A stretch of DNA of 64,000 nucleotides, from assembly GCA_027492795.1 (NCBI GenBank), contig JAPUEB010000035.1, forward strand, positions 127,221 through 191,220, given 5' to 3'. Positions 52,313 through 60,367 of the stretch are shown one piece after another. The stretch comes from Chryseobacterium sp. GTDB lineage: Bacteria > Bacteroidota > Bacteroidia > Flavobacteriales > Weeksellaceae. Under the pieces are notes generated by a model. The model saw nothing but the letters and a program-made list of their open reading frames with translations, was not told the origin of the DNA and ran no database searches. Position numbers and translations under genes: made by a program. The stretch's first letter is position 1; each line of letters begins with the position of its first letter.

Positions 52313-52413
52313 GTTATCTATCCCAAAAACTTGAGTAGAATGTAGCACCTTCTTCGATTCCGAAGGGTTGCCAAGGTTTCACAGAGTCTAATCTCTCCAC
52401 CTTTCTTGATAAC
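52313..52413 (-). ncRNA. SAM-I riboswitch (S-box)
   Basis: Read on the minus strand, the segment begins GTTATCAAGAAAGGTGGAG, then has GTGAAACCTTGGCAACC, a CTTCGGAATCGAAG hairpin, AAGGTGCTACATTC and ends GATAGATAAC. These are the conserved S-box segments. P1 forms between GTTATC (52413-52408) and GATAAC (52318-52313). It should bind S-adenosylmethionine and repress the methionine-synthase gene downstream. Between it and the ATG lie a weak AGTTGA/TCAACT hairpin with a T-run (52288-52303) and the start-codon hairpin. Confidence 0.92.
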
Positions 52414-52443
52414 ATTTCGCGTGTGAATGAACAAATCTGGCTG

Positions 52444-52476
52444 CAAATATAAGTTTTGTTTTCTAATTCTTCAAAA
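52444..52476 (-). promoter_or_regulatory. Promoter of the methionine locus
   Basis: Minus strand: -33 TTTTG (52472-52476), 20-nt spacer, -7 TATATTTG (52444-52451). The transcript would start about 20-25 nt before the riboswitch. Confidence 0.6.
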
Positions 52477-52523
52477 AATCACAAAAAAATTATTTTTTAT
52501 TTTAGCTCCTTGAAAATGATTTT

Positions 52524-55130
52524 ATGAATGCAGAACAGGAACGCTTACAACATCCCGATTGGAAAAATTGGGGCCCTTATGTGAGCAACAGACAATGGGG
52601 AACCGTGCGCGAAGACTACAGCCCCAACGGAAATGCGTGGGGATATACTTCCTATGAAGACGCTCTCAGTCGCGCTTATCGCTGGAACGAAGATGGAATT
52701 GCAGGAATTTCGGACAGCAAACAGCGGCTGTGTTTTTCTTTTGCTTTTTGGAACAAAAAAGATAAATATATCAAAGAACGGTTTTTCGGATTGAGCAATT
52801 ATCAGGGAAATCACGGGGAAGATTTGAAGGAAATTTTCTATTATTTGGACAATACACCCACTCATTCTTATATGAAAATGGTGTATAAATATCCGATAGA
52901 AGCCTTTCCTTATGATGAATTGGTGAAAGAAAACGGAAATCGTGGAAAAGAAGCACCCGAATTTGAACTCGTTGATACTGAGATTTTTGAAAAAAATAAA
53001 TATTTCGATATTTTTATTGAATACGCAAAAATCAACCACGATGATTTTCTAATTCGTGTCACTGTAGTAAACAGAAGTTCAGAAAAAGCGCCATTAATAA
53101 TACTTCCGACGCTTTGGTTCCGCAATAATTGGAGTTGGGGATACGGAACTTACAAACCTCAACTAAAATCTTCGGTAAACGGAATTATCGATATTGAACA
53201 CGAAACCATTCCTTTAAAAAAACTCTATTCAAGAAACACTGACGCAAAATCCATTTTTTGTGATAATGAGACGAATACAGAGAAAATTTTCGGAAAAGAA
53301 TCTGACAATGAGTTTTTCAAAGATGGCATCAACAATTATCTTGTTCATGGCGAAAACACGATAAATCCTGAAAATTTTGGAACAAAAGCCTCATTTTTAA
53401 TTGACACTGAAATTGAAGCCGGAGAAAGCAAAACTTTTGATTTTAGGTTGAGTCCGCACGAAATGCACGATGCCTTTTTTGACTTCGACGAAATTTTTAG
53501 TTTAAGAAAAAAAGAAGCCGATGAATTTTATGGAGAAATTCAATGCGAAATTACGGATGAAGATGAAAAAAATGTGCAACGACAGGCTTTTGCAGGACTT
53601 CTTTGGAACAAGCAATTTTATCATTATAACGTTTCAAAATGGTTGAACGGTGACCCGAAATTTGAAGCACCCCGAGATTTTGACAGTTATGTGAGAAACA
53701 AAGAATGGGCTCACATGCAAAATAAGGACATCATTTCGATGCCCGATAAATGGGAATATCCGTGGTTCGCAACTTGGGATTTAGCGTTTCATTGCGTTCC
53801 GTTTTCTTTGATTGACAGTGGTTTTGCGAAACATCAACTCCGTTTGCTTACCAAAGAATGGTATATTCATCCGAATGGTCAACTTCCGGCTTATGAATGG
53901 GATTTCAACGATGTAAATCCGCCTGTTCACGCGTGGTCAACTTTCCGGGTTTTTAAAATTGATGAAAAAATAAATGGAAAACCCGATATTGCTTTTCTGG
54001 AAAGTGTTTTTCAGAAATTATTGCTGAATTTTACGTGGTGGGTAAACCGAAAAGATAAAAACGACAACAACATTTTTGGCGGTGGATTTCTAGGTTTAGA
54101 CAATATTGGTGCATTTGACCGAAATATGCAGTTTAAAAACGGCGAACATCTGGAACAAGCCGACGGAACTTCGTGGATGGCGATGTTTGCACTAAATATG
54201 ATGCGTATTTCGATGGAATTGGCGCTTTACAATCCTGTGTACGAAGATATGGCGATAAAATTTTTCGAGCATTATCTCTACATTGCCGAAGCGATGGAAA
54301 AAATTGGCGACAGAGACGGACTTTGGAACGAAAAAGATGGGTTTTTCTACGATGTTTTGCAAAAAAGTGACGGCGAACCTGTGAATTTGAAACTCCGCAG
54401 TATCGTTGGATTAATTCCTCTTTTCGCCGTAGAAATTGTAGAGCACGACCTTCTTGAAAAACTTCCTGGATTTTCCACACGAATGGAATGGATTCTGAAA
54501 AACAAACCGGAACTCGCTAAACTGGTTTCACATTGGGAAGTGGAAGGAAAAGGCAGAAAACATTTGATGAGTATCCTCCGAAAAACACGACTTTCAAGGA
54601 TTTTAGAAAAAATGCTGGACGAAAAAGAGTTTCTCTCCGATTATGGAATCCGCTCAATGTCAAAAATCTACGAAGAAAATCCGTTTGAATTTGAAGTGGA
54701 CGGACAAAAATTCATCGTAAAATATCTTCCTGCCGAAAGCGACAGCCGAATGTTCGGCGGAAACAGCAATTGGCGCGGTCCGATTTGGTTTCCTATCAAC
54801 TTTTTGATTGTAGAAAGTTTGCAGCGTTACCACTATTATTACGGTGAAAGTTTGCAAGTGGAGTTTCCCGTTGGAAGCGGCGAAATGCGAAATTTGGAAT
54901 TTGTTTCAGATGATTTGAGCAACCGTTTAAAATCCATTTTCCTGAAAGACAAAGAAGGAAACCGTGCCTTCAACGGCGGAAACGAACTCTTCAACCACGA
55001 TGAATATTTCAAAGATTACATAATGTTTTACGAATATTTCGATGGCGATAATGGTCGTGGTGTTGGAGCGTCACATCAAACGGGTTGGACTGCGACTGTT
55101 GCGAAGTTGATTCAGCCGAGGCTTTCTTGA
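52524..55130 (+). CDS. GH63-type glucosidase
   Basis: The 868-aa protein lacks a signal peptide and is probably cytoplasmic. It starts ERLQHPDWKNWGPYVSNRQW, as in bacterial MGH1-like/GH63 glucosidases. The (alpha/alpha)6-barrel segments visible are EYPWFATWDLAFHCVPFSL, PAYEWDFNDVNPPVHAWSTF, GGGFLGLDNIGAFDRN and SNWRGPIWFPINFLIVESL. These motifs surround the acidic catalytic pair of the family. It should hydrolyse alpha-glucosides or related sugars; the precise substrate is not predictable. Its stop codon is 8 nt before an inverted-repeat cassette. Confidence 0.85.
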   Translation: MNAEQERLQHPDWKNWGPYVSNRQWGTVREDYSPNGNAWGYTSYEDALSRAYRWNEDGIAGISDSKQRLCFSFAFWNKKDKYIKERFFGLSNYQGNHGEDLKEIFYYLDNTPTHSYMKMVYKYPIEAFPYDELVKENGNRGKEAPEFELVDTEIFEKNKYFDIFIEYAKINHDDFLIRVTVVNRSSEKAPLIILPTLWFRNNWSWGYGTYKPQLKSSVNGIIDIEHETIPLKKLYSRNTDAKSIFCDNETNTEKIFGKESDNEFFKDGINNYLVHGENTINPENFGTKASFLIDTEIEAGESKTFDFRLSPHEMHDAFFDFDEIFSLRKKEADEFYGEIQCEITDEDEKNVQRQAFAGLLWNKQFYHYNVSKWLNGDPKFEAPRDFDSYVRNKEWAHMQNKDIISMPDKWEYPWFATWDLAFHCVPFSLIDSGFAKHQLRLLTKEWYIHPNGQLPAYEWDFNDVNPPVHAWSTFRVFKIDEKINGKPDIAFLESVFQKLLLNFTWWVNRKDKNDNNIFGGGFLGLDNIGAFDRNMQFKNGEHLEQADGTSWMAMFALNMMRISMELALYNPVYEDMAIKFFEHYLYIAEAMEKIGDRDGLWNEKDGFFYDVLQKSDGEPVNLKLRSIVGLIPLFAVEIVEHDLLEKLPGFSTRMEWILKNKPELAKLVSHWEVEGKGRKHLMSILRKTRLSRILEKMLDEKEFLSDYGIRSMSKIYEENPFEFEVDGQKFIVKYLPAESDSRMFGGNSNWRGPIWFPINFLIVESLQRYHYYYGESLQVEFPVGSGEMRNLEFVSDDLSNRLKSIFLKDKEGNRAFNGGNELFNHDEYFKDYIMFYEYFDGDNGRGVGASHQTGWTATVAKLIQPRLS

Positions 55131-55138
55131 GTATGAGA

Positions 55139-55650
55139 GTTAGTGAGTGAGAGGGTTTGAGGGTTTGAGAGTGGGAGAGTTTGAGAGAATTAAAAAAATA
55201 TTTTATGGCTACAATTAAATTCCATACAGAACTTAAAGTTTATCAGAAATCTTTTGAAGTTGCGATGAAAATTTATCATTTGTCATTCAGTTTTCCAAAA
55301 GATGAAAAGTATTCTCTTACAGACCAAATTAGACGTTCATCCCTTTCTGTATCAGTAAATATCAGCGAAGCATGGGGAAAAAGGAAATATCCCAAATCTT
55401 TTGTAGCAAAATTAACCGATGCAGATGGTGAAGCACGAGAAACTCAGTCTTGGTTGGAATTTGCACTTGCTTGCAACTATATTTCTACAGAACTTTTTGA
55501 GGAATATAATAACGAATATCATCAAACCCTCGGAATGCTGGTGAATATGTCCAATAATTCAGAAAAGTGGTCGTCTTTTAAACCACTTGGTGAAAATTAG
55601 ATTTCAAAACTCTCAAACCCTCCCACTCTCAAACACTCAAACACTAACTC
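55139..55650. mobile_element. 512-bp inverted-repeat cassette carrying a four-helix-bundle gene
   Basis: The left end (55139-55189) starts GAGTTAGTG and contains a 24-bp segment (55166-55189) that is inverted, with one mismatch, at 55610-55633. The right end finishes CACTAACTC (55642-55650), the exact complement of the left end. The arms are built of GAGGGTTTGAG-like tandem units. Only one gene, the four-helix-bundle protein, lies inside. The cassette separates two convergent genes, and its right arm supplies the last codons and stop of the OsmC gene. No transposase or obvious target-site duplication is seen. Confidence 0.65.
55205..55600 (+). CDS. Four-helix-bundle protein (S23/IVP family)
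   Basis: Starting at 55205 the protein has 131 aa and matches the 23S rRNA-intervening-sequence protein family: ELKVYQKSFEVAMKIYHLS (helix 1), YSLTDQIRRSSLSVSVNISE (helix 2), FVAKLTDADGEARETQSWLE (helix 3) and a last helix with EEYNNEYHQTLGMLVNM. Related four-helix proteins include Avd of diversity-generating retroelements. No reverse transcriptase is nearby. The flanking inverted repeats recall rRNA intervening sequences, but here outside rRNA. An upstream TTG (55181) lies in the repeat and is not used. Confidence 0.9.
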   Translation: MATIKFHTELKVYQKSFEVAMKIYHLSFSFPKDEKYSLTDQIRRSSLSVSVNISEAWGKRKYPKSFVAKLTDADGEARETQSWLEFALACNYISTELFEEYNNEYHQTLGMLVNMSNNSEKWSSFKPLGEN

Positions 55651-56056
55651 CATTCACAAAAACCTCATACAAAACCTCCACATTCGGTTCTAAAGTTTTG
55701 GAAACCGAACAATATTTTTCAAAGGAAAGTTCGGCTGCTTTTTTTGCTTTTTTAGAATCTATTTCTCCTTCGAGTAAAAATTTTACGATGATTTTTTTGA
55801 AAGGTTTTGCTTCATCAATTTGAACTCTTTCGCCTTCAACTTCAGCAGAAAATTTGGCAATTTCCTGACGTTGCTTTTTCAAAATTGAAACAATGTCAAT
55901 TCCGCTACACCCTGCAACTGCCATTAAAACGCTTTCCATCGGAGAAACGCCTTTTGCTCCCGGTTGTGATGTATTGTCTAAAAGTATTGAATTTCCTGCA
56001 CTGTTGGTGCATTCAAAAAGAAATTCGTCGTTGATGCGGTTGAGTGTAATTTTCAT
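55637..56056 (-). CDS. OsmC family protein
   Basis: The 139-aa protein has the OsmC/Ohr fold: PGAKGVSPMESVLMAVAGCSGIDIVSILKK carries the single peroxidatic-type cysteine (near residue 51) and the glutamate of the family. A C-terminal LSFEKYCSVSKTLEPNVEV segment supplies the usual second-cysteine region. It probably reduces organic hydroperoxides in the cytoplasm. The last residues (GVSV) and the stop codon are encoded by the right arm of the inverted-repeat cassette, so its C-terminus may have been altered by insertion. Confidence 0.87.
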   Translation of the reverse strand: MKITLNRINDEFLFECTNSAGNSILLDNTSQPGAKGVSPMESVLMAVAGCSGIDIVSILKKQRQEIAKFSAEVEGERVQIDEAKPFKKIIVKFLLEGEIDSKKAKKAAELSFEKYCSVSKTLEPNVEVLYEVFVNGVSV

Positions 56057-56140
56057 TTTTCTTTTTTTTAGTTTTTAAAATACGTAAAATGTATTAGTAA
56101 AAAGGGGAATTTTCCTGTTTCTTTTTTGCGTTGATGTTTT

Positions 56141-56148
56141 TAATTTTG
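56141..56148 (+). promoter_or_regulatory. -7 box upstream of the 27-aa membrane peptide
   Basis: TAATTTTG matches TAnnTTTG, 44 nt before the ATG at 56193. Confidence 0.4.
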
Positions 56149-56192
56149 AATAACACAAATGATGAAAAAAAAACTCCTAAAAACTAATAACT

Positions 56193-56276
56193 ATGAATAC
56201 TTTTGAAATTTTCCTAATTGTATTAGCAGTGGTAGTTTTTTTTCGTTTTTTAATAAATAAGAAAAGACGGTATTAA
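56193..56276 (+). CDS. 27-aa small membrane peptide
   Basis: ATG at 56193 opens a 27-codon frame (MNTFEIFLIVLAVVVFFRFL then INKKRRY) ending in TAA. It has one hydrophobic helix and a positively charged C-terminus, a classic small inner-membrane protein layout. A -7 box lies upstream. Its stop overlaps the stop of the convergent DUF58 gene by 4 nt. No family is recognised; coding status rests on composition and the promoter. Confidence 0.45.
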   Translation: MNTFEIFLIVLAVVVFFRFLINKKRRY

Positions 56277-57595
56277 AGAATTCCCCTCGCTTTTATTTCC
56301 AAATATTTATTAATTACCTCGATATTCAAATTTTCCGGAAGCGTGTAAACCGTGTAAATTCCATATTTCCGGAGTTCTTGAATGATGAGTTTTTTCTCAA
56401 ATTCAAACTTTTCGGCGATGATTTCATCGTAAACTTCCTGCATACTTTCCGGATTGGAATGAATGATTTTCTGAAGTTCCGAATTTTTAAAGAAAACTAC
56501 CACCAATAAATGGTTTTTCGCAATTCCACGAAGGTATTTCATCTGTCGGTTTACGGCGTCCAAAGTTTCAAAATTAGTGAAGAGCAAAATCAAACTTCGT
56601 TGTCCAATACTGTATTTTACGTCCTGATAAAGCCTGTTGAAATCACTTTCAAAAAAATTGGTATTGATGTTATACAACGCCTCTGAAATTTTTCGCAACT
56701 GTCCAGATTTATTGTCGGCAGGAACTTTATTTTCTGCTTTTTTAGAAAATGTCATCATTCCGGCGCGGTCGCCTTTTTTCAAAATAATATGACTTAAAGC
56801 CATCGTTGCATTAATGGAGTAATCCAGCAAACTTAAACCATTGAAAGGCATTTGCATCGTTCTTCCTTTGTCAATCAACATAAAAATGCGTTGCGCTTTT
56901 TCATCCTGATATTGGTTCACCATCAGTTTATTGTGTTTGGAAGTGGCTTTCCAATTGATGGTTCTAATGTCGTCGCCCTGAACATATTCTTTGATTTTTT
57001 CAAATTCCATCGTATGTCCAAGTTTTCTGATTTTTTTGATTCCGCCCAACAAAAATTCGTTCTGAAGCGCCATCAACTCATATTTTCTTAAATGAATAAA
57101 CGACGGATAACTCGGCAACATCGCATCTTTTTGGAAGGTAAATCGTTTAGAAACAAAACCGATTGGCGAACTTGTAAAGACATTCAAATTCCCAAAACTG
57201 TATTCTCCCCTTTCTTTAGGTTCTAATATATATTGAAAAAAGGTGTTTTTTCCTGCTGAAATTTCCTTCTCAATCAAGAAATCACGTTTCTGAAATTGAA
57301 ACGGAATTTCATCAATAATTTTGGTATTGATTTTAAAGAAATAATTGTTTTTAACATCAATTTTTACAGGATTTTCGTCACCGTTGGAAAGTTTTTCCGG
57401 TAAAATTCTCTGCGCTTGAACTCCGTTTTTATGATTGAAAAGAAGAAGAAAATCAACAATGAAAGTGATTATTGCCAACACCAACAAACCGTGCGCAAAC
57501 CACATTATCGGCGGAAAGAAAAACGCCAAAACGTAGAGAATTCCCACTGCGAACAGTGCGAAGAAAAAGCGGTTGTTGATGTACAATTGTTTCAT
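56273..57595 (-). CDS. DUF58 domain protein
   Basis: The 440-aa protein has two N-terminal membrane helices (about residues 10-50). A beta-sandwich region follows, then the DUF58 core with KIKEYVQGDDIRTINWKATSKHNKLMVNQY (near 205-234) and a vWA-like FMLIDKGRTMQMPFNG segment. DUF58 proteins pair with MoxR AAA+ ATPases; here the MoxR gene lies 138 bp upstream on the same strand. They are thought to help assemble or activate membrane or periplasmic complexes. This is the last gene of the 63.3-56.3 kb cluster. Confidence 0.92.
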   Translation of the reverse strand: MKQLYINNRFFFALFAVGILYVLAFFFPPIMWFAHGLLVLAIITFIVDFLLLFNHKNGVQAQRILPEKLSNGDENPVKIDVKNNYFFKINTKIIDEIPFQFQKRDFLIEKEISAGKNTFFQYILEPKERGEYSFGNLNVFTSSPIGFVSKRFTFQKDAMLPSYPSFIHLRKYELMALQNEFLLGGIKKIRKLGHTMEFEKIKEYVQGDDIRTINWKATSKHNKLMVNQYQDEKAQRIFMLIDKGRTMQMPFNGLSLLDYSINATMALSHIILKKGDRAGMMTFSKKAENKVPADNKSGQLRKISEALYNINTNFFESDFNRLYQDVKYSIGQRSLILLFTNFETLDAVNRQMKYLRGIAKNHLLVVVFFKNSELQKIIHSNPESMQEVYDEIIAEKFEFEKKLIIQELRKYGIYTVYTLPENLNIEVINKYLEIKARGIL

Positions 57596-57612
57596 ATAAT
57601 CCTCTCCCCTAA

Positions 57613-57733
57613 CCCCTCTCCAAAGGAGAGGGGAATTGCGGGCGTTTTATTATCGTGTGAAAATTATCATAAAAATATCCCTGATTAACAGTATTTTTAA
57701 ACCATTGCTCTCCCCTTTGGGGGAAAGGGGGAT
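57613..57733. repeat. CCCCTCTCC/GGAGAGGGG REP-like hairpins between moxR and DUF58 genes
   Basis: CCCCTCTCC-AAA-GGAGAGGGG (57613-57633) is a perfect hairpin. A second, CCCCTTTGGGGGAAAGGGGG (near 57712-57731), lies at the other end of the gap. The inter-gene gap thus carries a pair of C/G-rich palindromes. Confidence 0.65.
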
Positions 57734-58771
57734 TTAACGTGGAATTTCAATCGTTCCCAAAATTTGTCTGATAATTTCATCTGCAGTTAATCCTTCCATT
57801 TCTCGTTCTGGTGAAACCATTACTCTGTGGCGAAGAACGGCGAAACTTGCTTCTTTAATGTCTTCCGGTGTTACAAAATCTCTTCCTCGTATTGCAGCGA
57901 ATGCTTTGGAAGCCGTCAATAAAGCCAAACTTGCTCTTGGTGATGCTCCCAAATATAGAAACTGATTTTCTCTGGTGTTGATAATGATTTTTGCGATGTA
58001 TTCCAATAATTGCGGCTCTACAACGATGTCTTTTACCAAATTTTGGTAATTTTTCAATTGCTGTCCAGAAACCACTCGCTGAACTACATCAGTTTTATCT
58101 TCCAACTTATTTTCGTGCTGATTTTTGATGATTTCCACTTCCTGCTGAAGATTTGGGTAACCAACATTTATTTTGAACAAAAATCGGTCGAGTTGCGCTT
58201 CTGGAAGGCGATACGTTCCTTCGTGTTCGATTGGATTTTGTGTGGCAACAACGAGGAAAGGTTCGTCCATTATGTATTTCGTTCCGTCCATTGTGATTTG
58301 GCGTTCTTCCATCACTTCAAAAAGTGCCGCTTGAGTTTTTGCAGGAGAACGGTTGATTTCATCTATCAAAATAAAATTGGAAAAAATGGGACCTTTTTTA
58401 AATTCAAACTCCGAATTTTTTACGTTGAAAACCGATGTTCCGAGAATATCCGAAGGCATCAAATCGGGCGTAAACTGAATTCTGCTGAAACCAACATCCA
58501 CCGTTTTTGCCAATAGTTTTGCGGTAATTGTTTTTGCAACTCCGGGAACGCCTTCGATGAGAACATGTCCGTTGGAAAGCAGCGCCACCAAAAGATGCTC
58601 AATCATGGATTCCTGTCCGACGATGACTTTTCCTATTTCGGATTTTACTTTTTCCAAACTTTCACGAAGTTCATTTATATCAATTCTTGATTGAAACTGG
58701 GGCGTTTCGTTCGAAATTGGCTGAAATTGCTGGCTAGCATTTTCAAGATTTTGATTTTCTGTGTTTTCCAT
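57734..58771 (-). CDS. MoxR-family AAA+ ATPase
   Basis: The 345-aa cytoplasmic ATPase has an N-terminal Pro/Gln/Asn-rich extension (about 25 aa). The P-loop region follows in MoxR form (HVLIEGVPGVAKTITAKLLA, near residues 75-94). Walker B is FILIDEINRSPAKTQAALFEVMEE, and the sensor-1 region is VVATQNPIEHEGTYRLPEAQ. MoxR proteins act as chaperones for vWA/DUF58 partners. The neighbour downstream is DUF58, as expected. It is preceded by a tandemly duplicated repeat that fills the gap to the DUF4350 gene. Confidence 0.95.
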   Translation of the reverse strand: MENTENQNLENASQQFQPISNETPQFQSRIDINELRESLEKVKSEIGKVIVGQESMIEHLLVALLSNGHVLIEGVPGVAKTITAKLLAKTVDVGFSRIQFTPDLMPSDILGTSVFNVKNSEFEFKKGPIFSNFILIDEINRSPAKTQAALFEVMEERQITMDGTKYIMDEPFLVVATQNPIEHEGTYRLPEAQLDRFLFKINVGYPNLQQEVEIIKNQHENKLEDKTDVVQRVVSGQQLKNYQNLVKDIVVEPQLLEYIAKIIINTRENQFLYLGASPRASLALLTASKAFAAIRGRDFVTPEDIKEASFAVLRHRVMVSPEREMEGLTADEIIRQILGTIEIPR

Positions 58772-58783
58772 ATTTTTATTTTT

Positions 58784-58991
58784 ACCACAAAAGGCACAAA
58801 AGTTTTTCTATTATTTGAGATGGAACTGATTGCGTTTTACCAGCTCACAAAAGTTTAAAAAATCAAAGATTTTACTTTATTATTTTCTTATTTTTTTACC
58901 ACAAATGCACAAAAGTTTTTTTATTATTTGAGGTGGAACTGATTGCGTTTTACCAGCTCACAAAAGTTTAAAAAATCAAAGATTTTTACTT
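58784..58991. repeat. Tandem duplicate of the ACCACAAAAG repeat family, copies 3 and 4
   Basis: Two units start at 58784 and 58898 (period 114). Both run ACCACAAA..GCACAAAAGTTTTT, TTATTTGAGRTGGAACTGAT, GCGTTTTACCAGCTCACAAA and AGTTTAAAAAATCAAAGATT with only a few differences. The family is shared with 10111-10264. This fills most of the 297-bp gap 58772-59068; no gene is seen there. Confidence 0.85.
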
Positions 58992-59068
58992 ATCAATAAA
59001 TTATCAATCTAAAAAAAATAAATGCTTTTACAGCAATTGCTACATTGATAAATTTTCACATTGTTACA

Positions 59069-60235
59069 CTATTTCAATATCTCGTCTAACAATTTATTCA
59101 TTTTAATTAAATCATCCTTCATTACGTTTGAATATTGGTCTAAAGACTTTTTAATCAGTTCGATTGCTTCATTTATTTTTTCAAGTGGCGCTCCAGTTTT
59201 TAGTTGAAGTTTTTTTGCAAAGTTCTCATCTAAATTTTGGGTATCAATCATTAATTCCAAACGGATTCGGTGAAGAAAATACTGCGCTTTTTTCGCCATC
59301 ATATCGTGGAAATCGCCTTCCTGAAGATAGAGATTTCCGATGCTTTTTACGAACTCTACCGATTTGTTTTTTAATGGTTCGATGATTGGAATTTTCCGCT
59401 GTCTTCTTTTCGCATTAAAAATAATGAAAAGCAACAAACCGGCGAGCAAAATCCACCAAGCATATTTCAAAGCGGGTTTGGAAAGGATAAAACTCAACGC
59501 ATTTTTTGATTTTCCGCTTCCTGTGGTATCTACAAACCAAACCGTCTTTCTGTAGGGAAGATAAGAAAAAACGTCTTCCAAATATTTTTTTGAATTTTTA
59601 CCGTAAAGCAGGTAATAATTGGTGAGAAACAAGGGTTCTGAATGCAGATAAAAATTGCCTTTTCCAAACTTTATTTTGATGAAATTCGCTTGATTCTTAC
59701 GTTCCTTTTCTGCGGTGTAACCTAAAATTTCTGTATCTTTTTTGATATAAAGAAACCCGTTTCCGCTTGGAAATTTATCCAAATGAAGTGAATCTGTGCT
59801 GAATTTTTGGTCGGTAAATTTCATTGTGCTGCGCTCCTCAAAACTCGTCATCGACTGCACAAAACCGAGCGTATCGGAAATTGCAGGAGAAATTTGCGTA
59901 GAAACAATCATCGCGTCACTTCCGTTGGAAACCTGTTTTAGCAAATTTTCCCAAGATTGTCTGTCGATTCTTTTTTGAACAACAAAAATATTGTGTGGAG
60001 CGATTTTGGCGTTGTCATTGTAAAAATTATACGGCGAAGTAACGGTTCTTTGCAGCTTTTTACCAAAAATTGCGTCCGCTTCCTGATTGAACACAAAAAG
60101 TCCGAAAGGTGTCTTTTCGGTTACGTCGAAATTCTTCATCCAGTTGGTAACATCCTTCTTGGAAAGCTCCAACAGCGCGAGAAAAATTATCACGATGAAG
60201 AGAATTATGCCGTATGTTTTTATGGTTTTGTTCAT
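59069..60235 (-). CDS. DUF4350 domain protein
   Basis: From the ATG at 60235 the protein has 388 aa (a non-standard in-frame start at 60250 is rejected). It has one membrane helix at residues about 7-24 and a periplasmic DUF4350 domain: TPFGLFVFNQEADAIFGKKL, GSDAMIVSTQISPAISDTLG and a HSEPLFLTNYYLLYG segment. A second helix (near 262-282) and a cytoplasmic helical tail with a QYFLHRIRLELMIDTQNLDE segment follow. DUF4350 occurs with DUF4129, MoxR, DUF58 and SpoIIM genes in several phyla. Function is unknown. Confidence 0.85.
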   Translation of the reverse strand: MNKTIKTYGIILFIVIIFLALLELSKKDVTNWMKNFDVTEKTPFGLFVFNQEADAIFGKKLQRTVTSPYNFYNDNAKIAPHNIFVVQKRIDRQSWENLLKQVSNGSDAMIVSTQISPAISDTLGFVQSMTSFEERSTMKFTDQKFSTDSLHLDKFPSGNGFLYIKKDTEILGYTAEKERKNQANFIKIKFGKGNFYLHSEPLFLTNYYLLYGKNSKKYLEDVFSYLPYRKTVWFVDTTGSGKSKNALSFILSKPALKYAWWILLAGLLLFIIFNAKRRQRKIPIIEPLKNKSVEFVKSIGNLYLQEGDFHDMMAKKAQYFLHRIRLELMIDTQNLDENFAKKLQLKTGAPLEKINEAIELIKKSLDQYSNVMKDDLIKMNKLLDEILK

Positions 60236-60280
60236 TTTGGGAATCAGCAACTTTGCTGTTCTTTATTTTTTTAAGTTTGA

Positions 60281-60338
60281 TTTTTTTCCTCCAGCGACAA
60301 GTCGCAAGAGGTTAACATTTTGTCACGCTCCGCGCGAA
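60281..60338. repeat. Operon-gap repeat, copy 1
   Basis: A 58-bp segment with palindromes GCGACAAGTCGC and CGCGCTCCGCGCG-like (here CACGCTCCGCGCG) is 56/58 identical to 62159-62216. It lies in the gap upstream of the DUF4350 gene. Confidence 0.85.
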
Positions 60339-60367
60339 CCAAAACATATAACTGATTTGGTCAAAAA

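Noticed and set aside
55205-55600. Avd-type accessory gene of a diversity-generating retroelement
   Set aside because: The four-helix fold is compatible, but no reverse transcriptase, template repeat or variable repeat lies nearby.
56159-56206. 15-codon leader ORF (MMKKKLLKTNNYEYF) before the 27-aa membrane peptide
   Set aside because: Too short to support; it overlaps the next start and has no attenuator-like structure.
58784-58991. CRISPR array
   Set aside because: Only two long units with a 114-bp period and homologous throughout; there is no repeat-spacer pattern and no cas gene.
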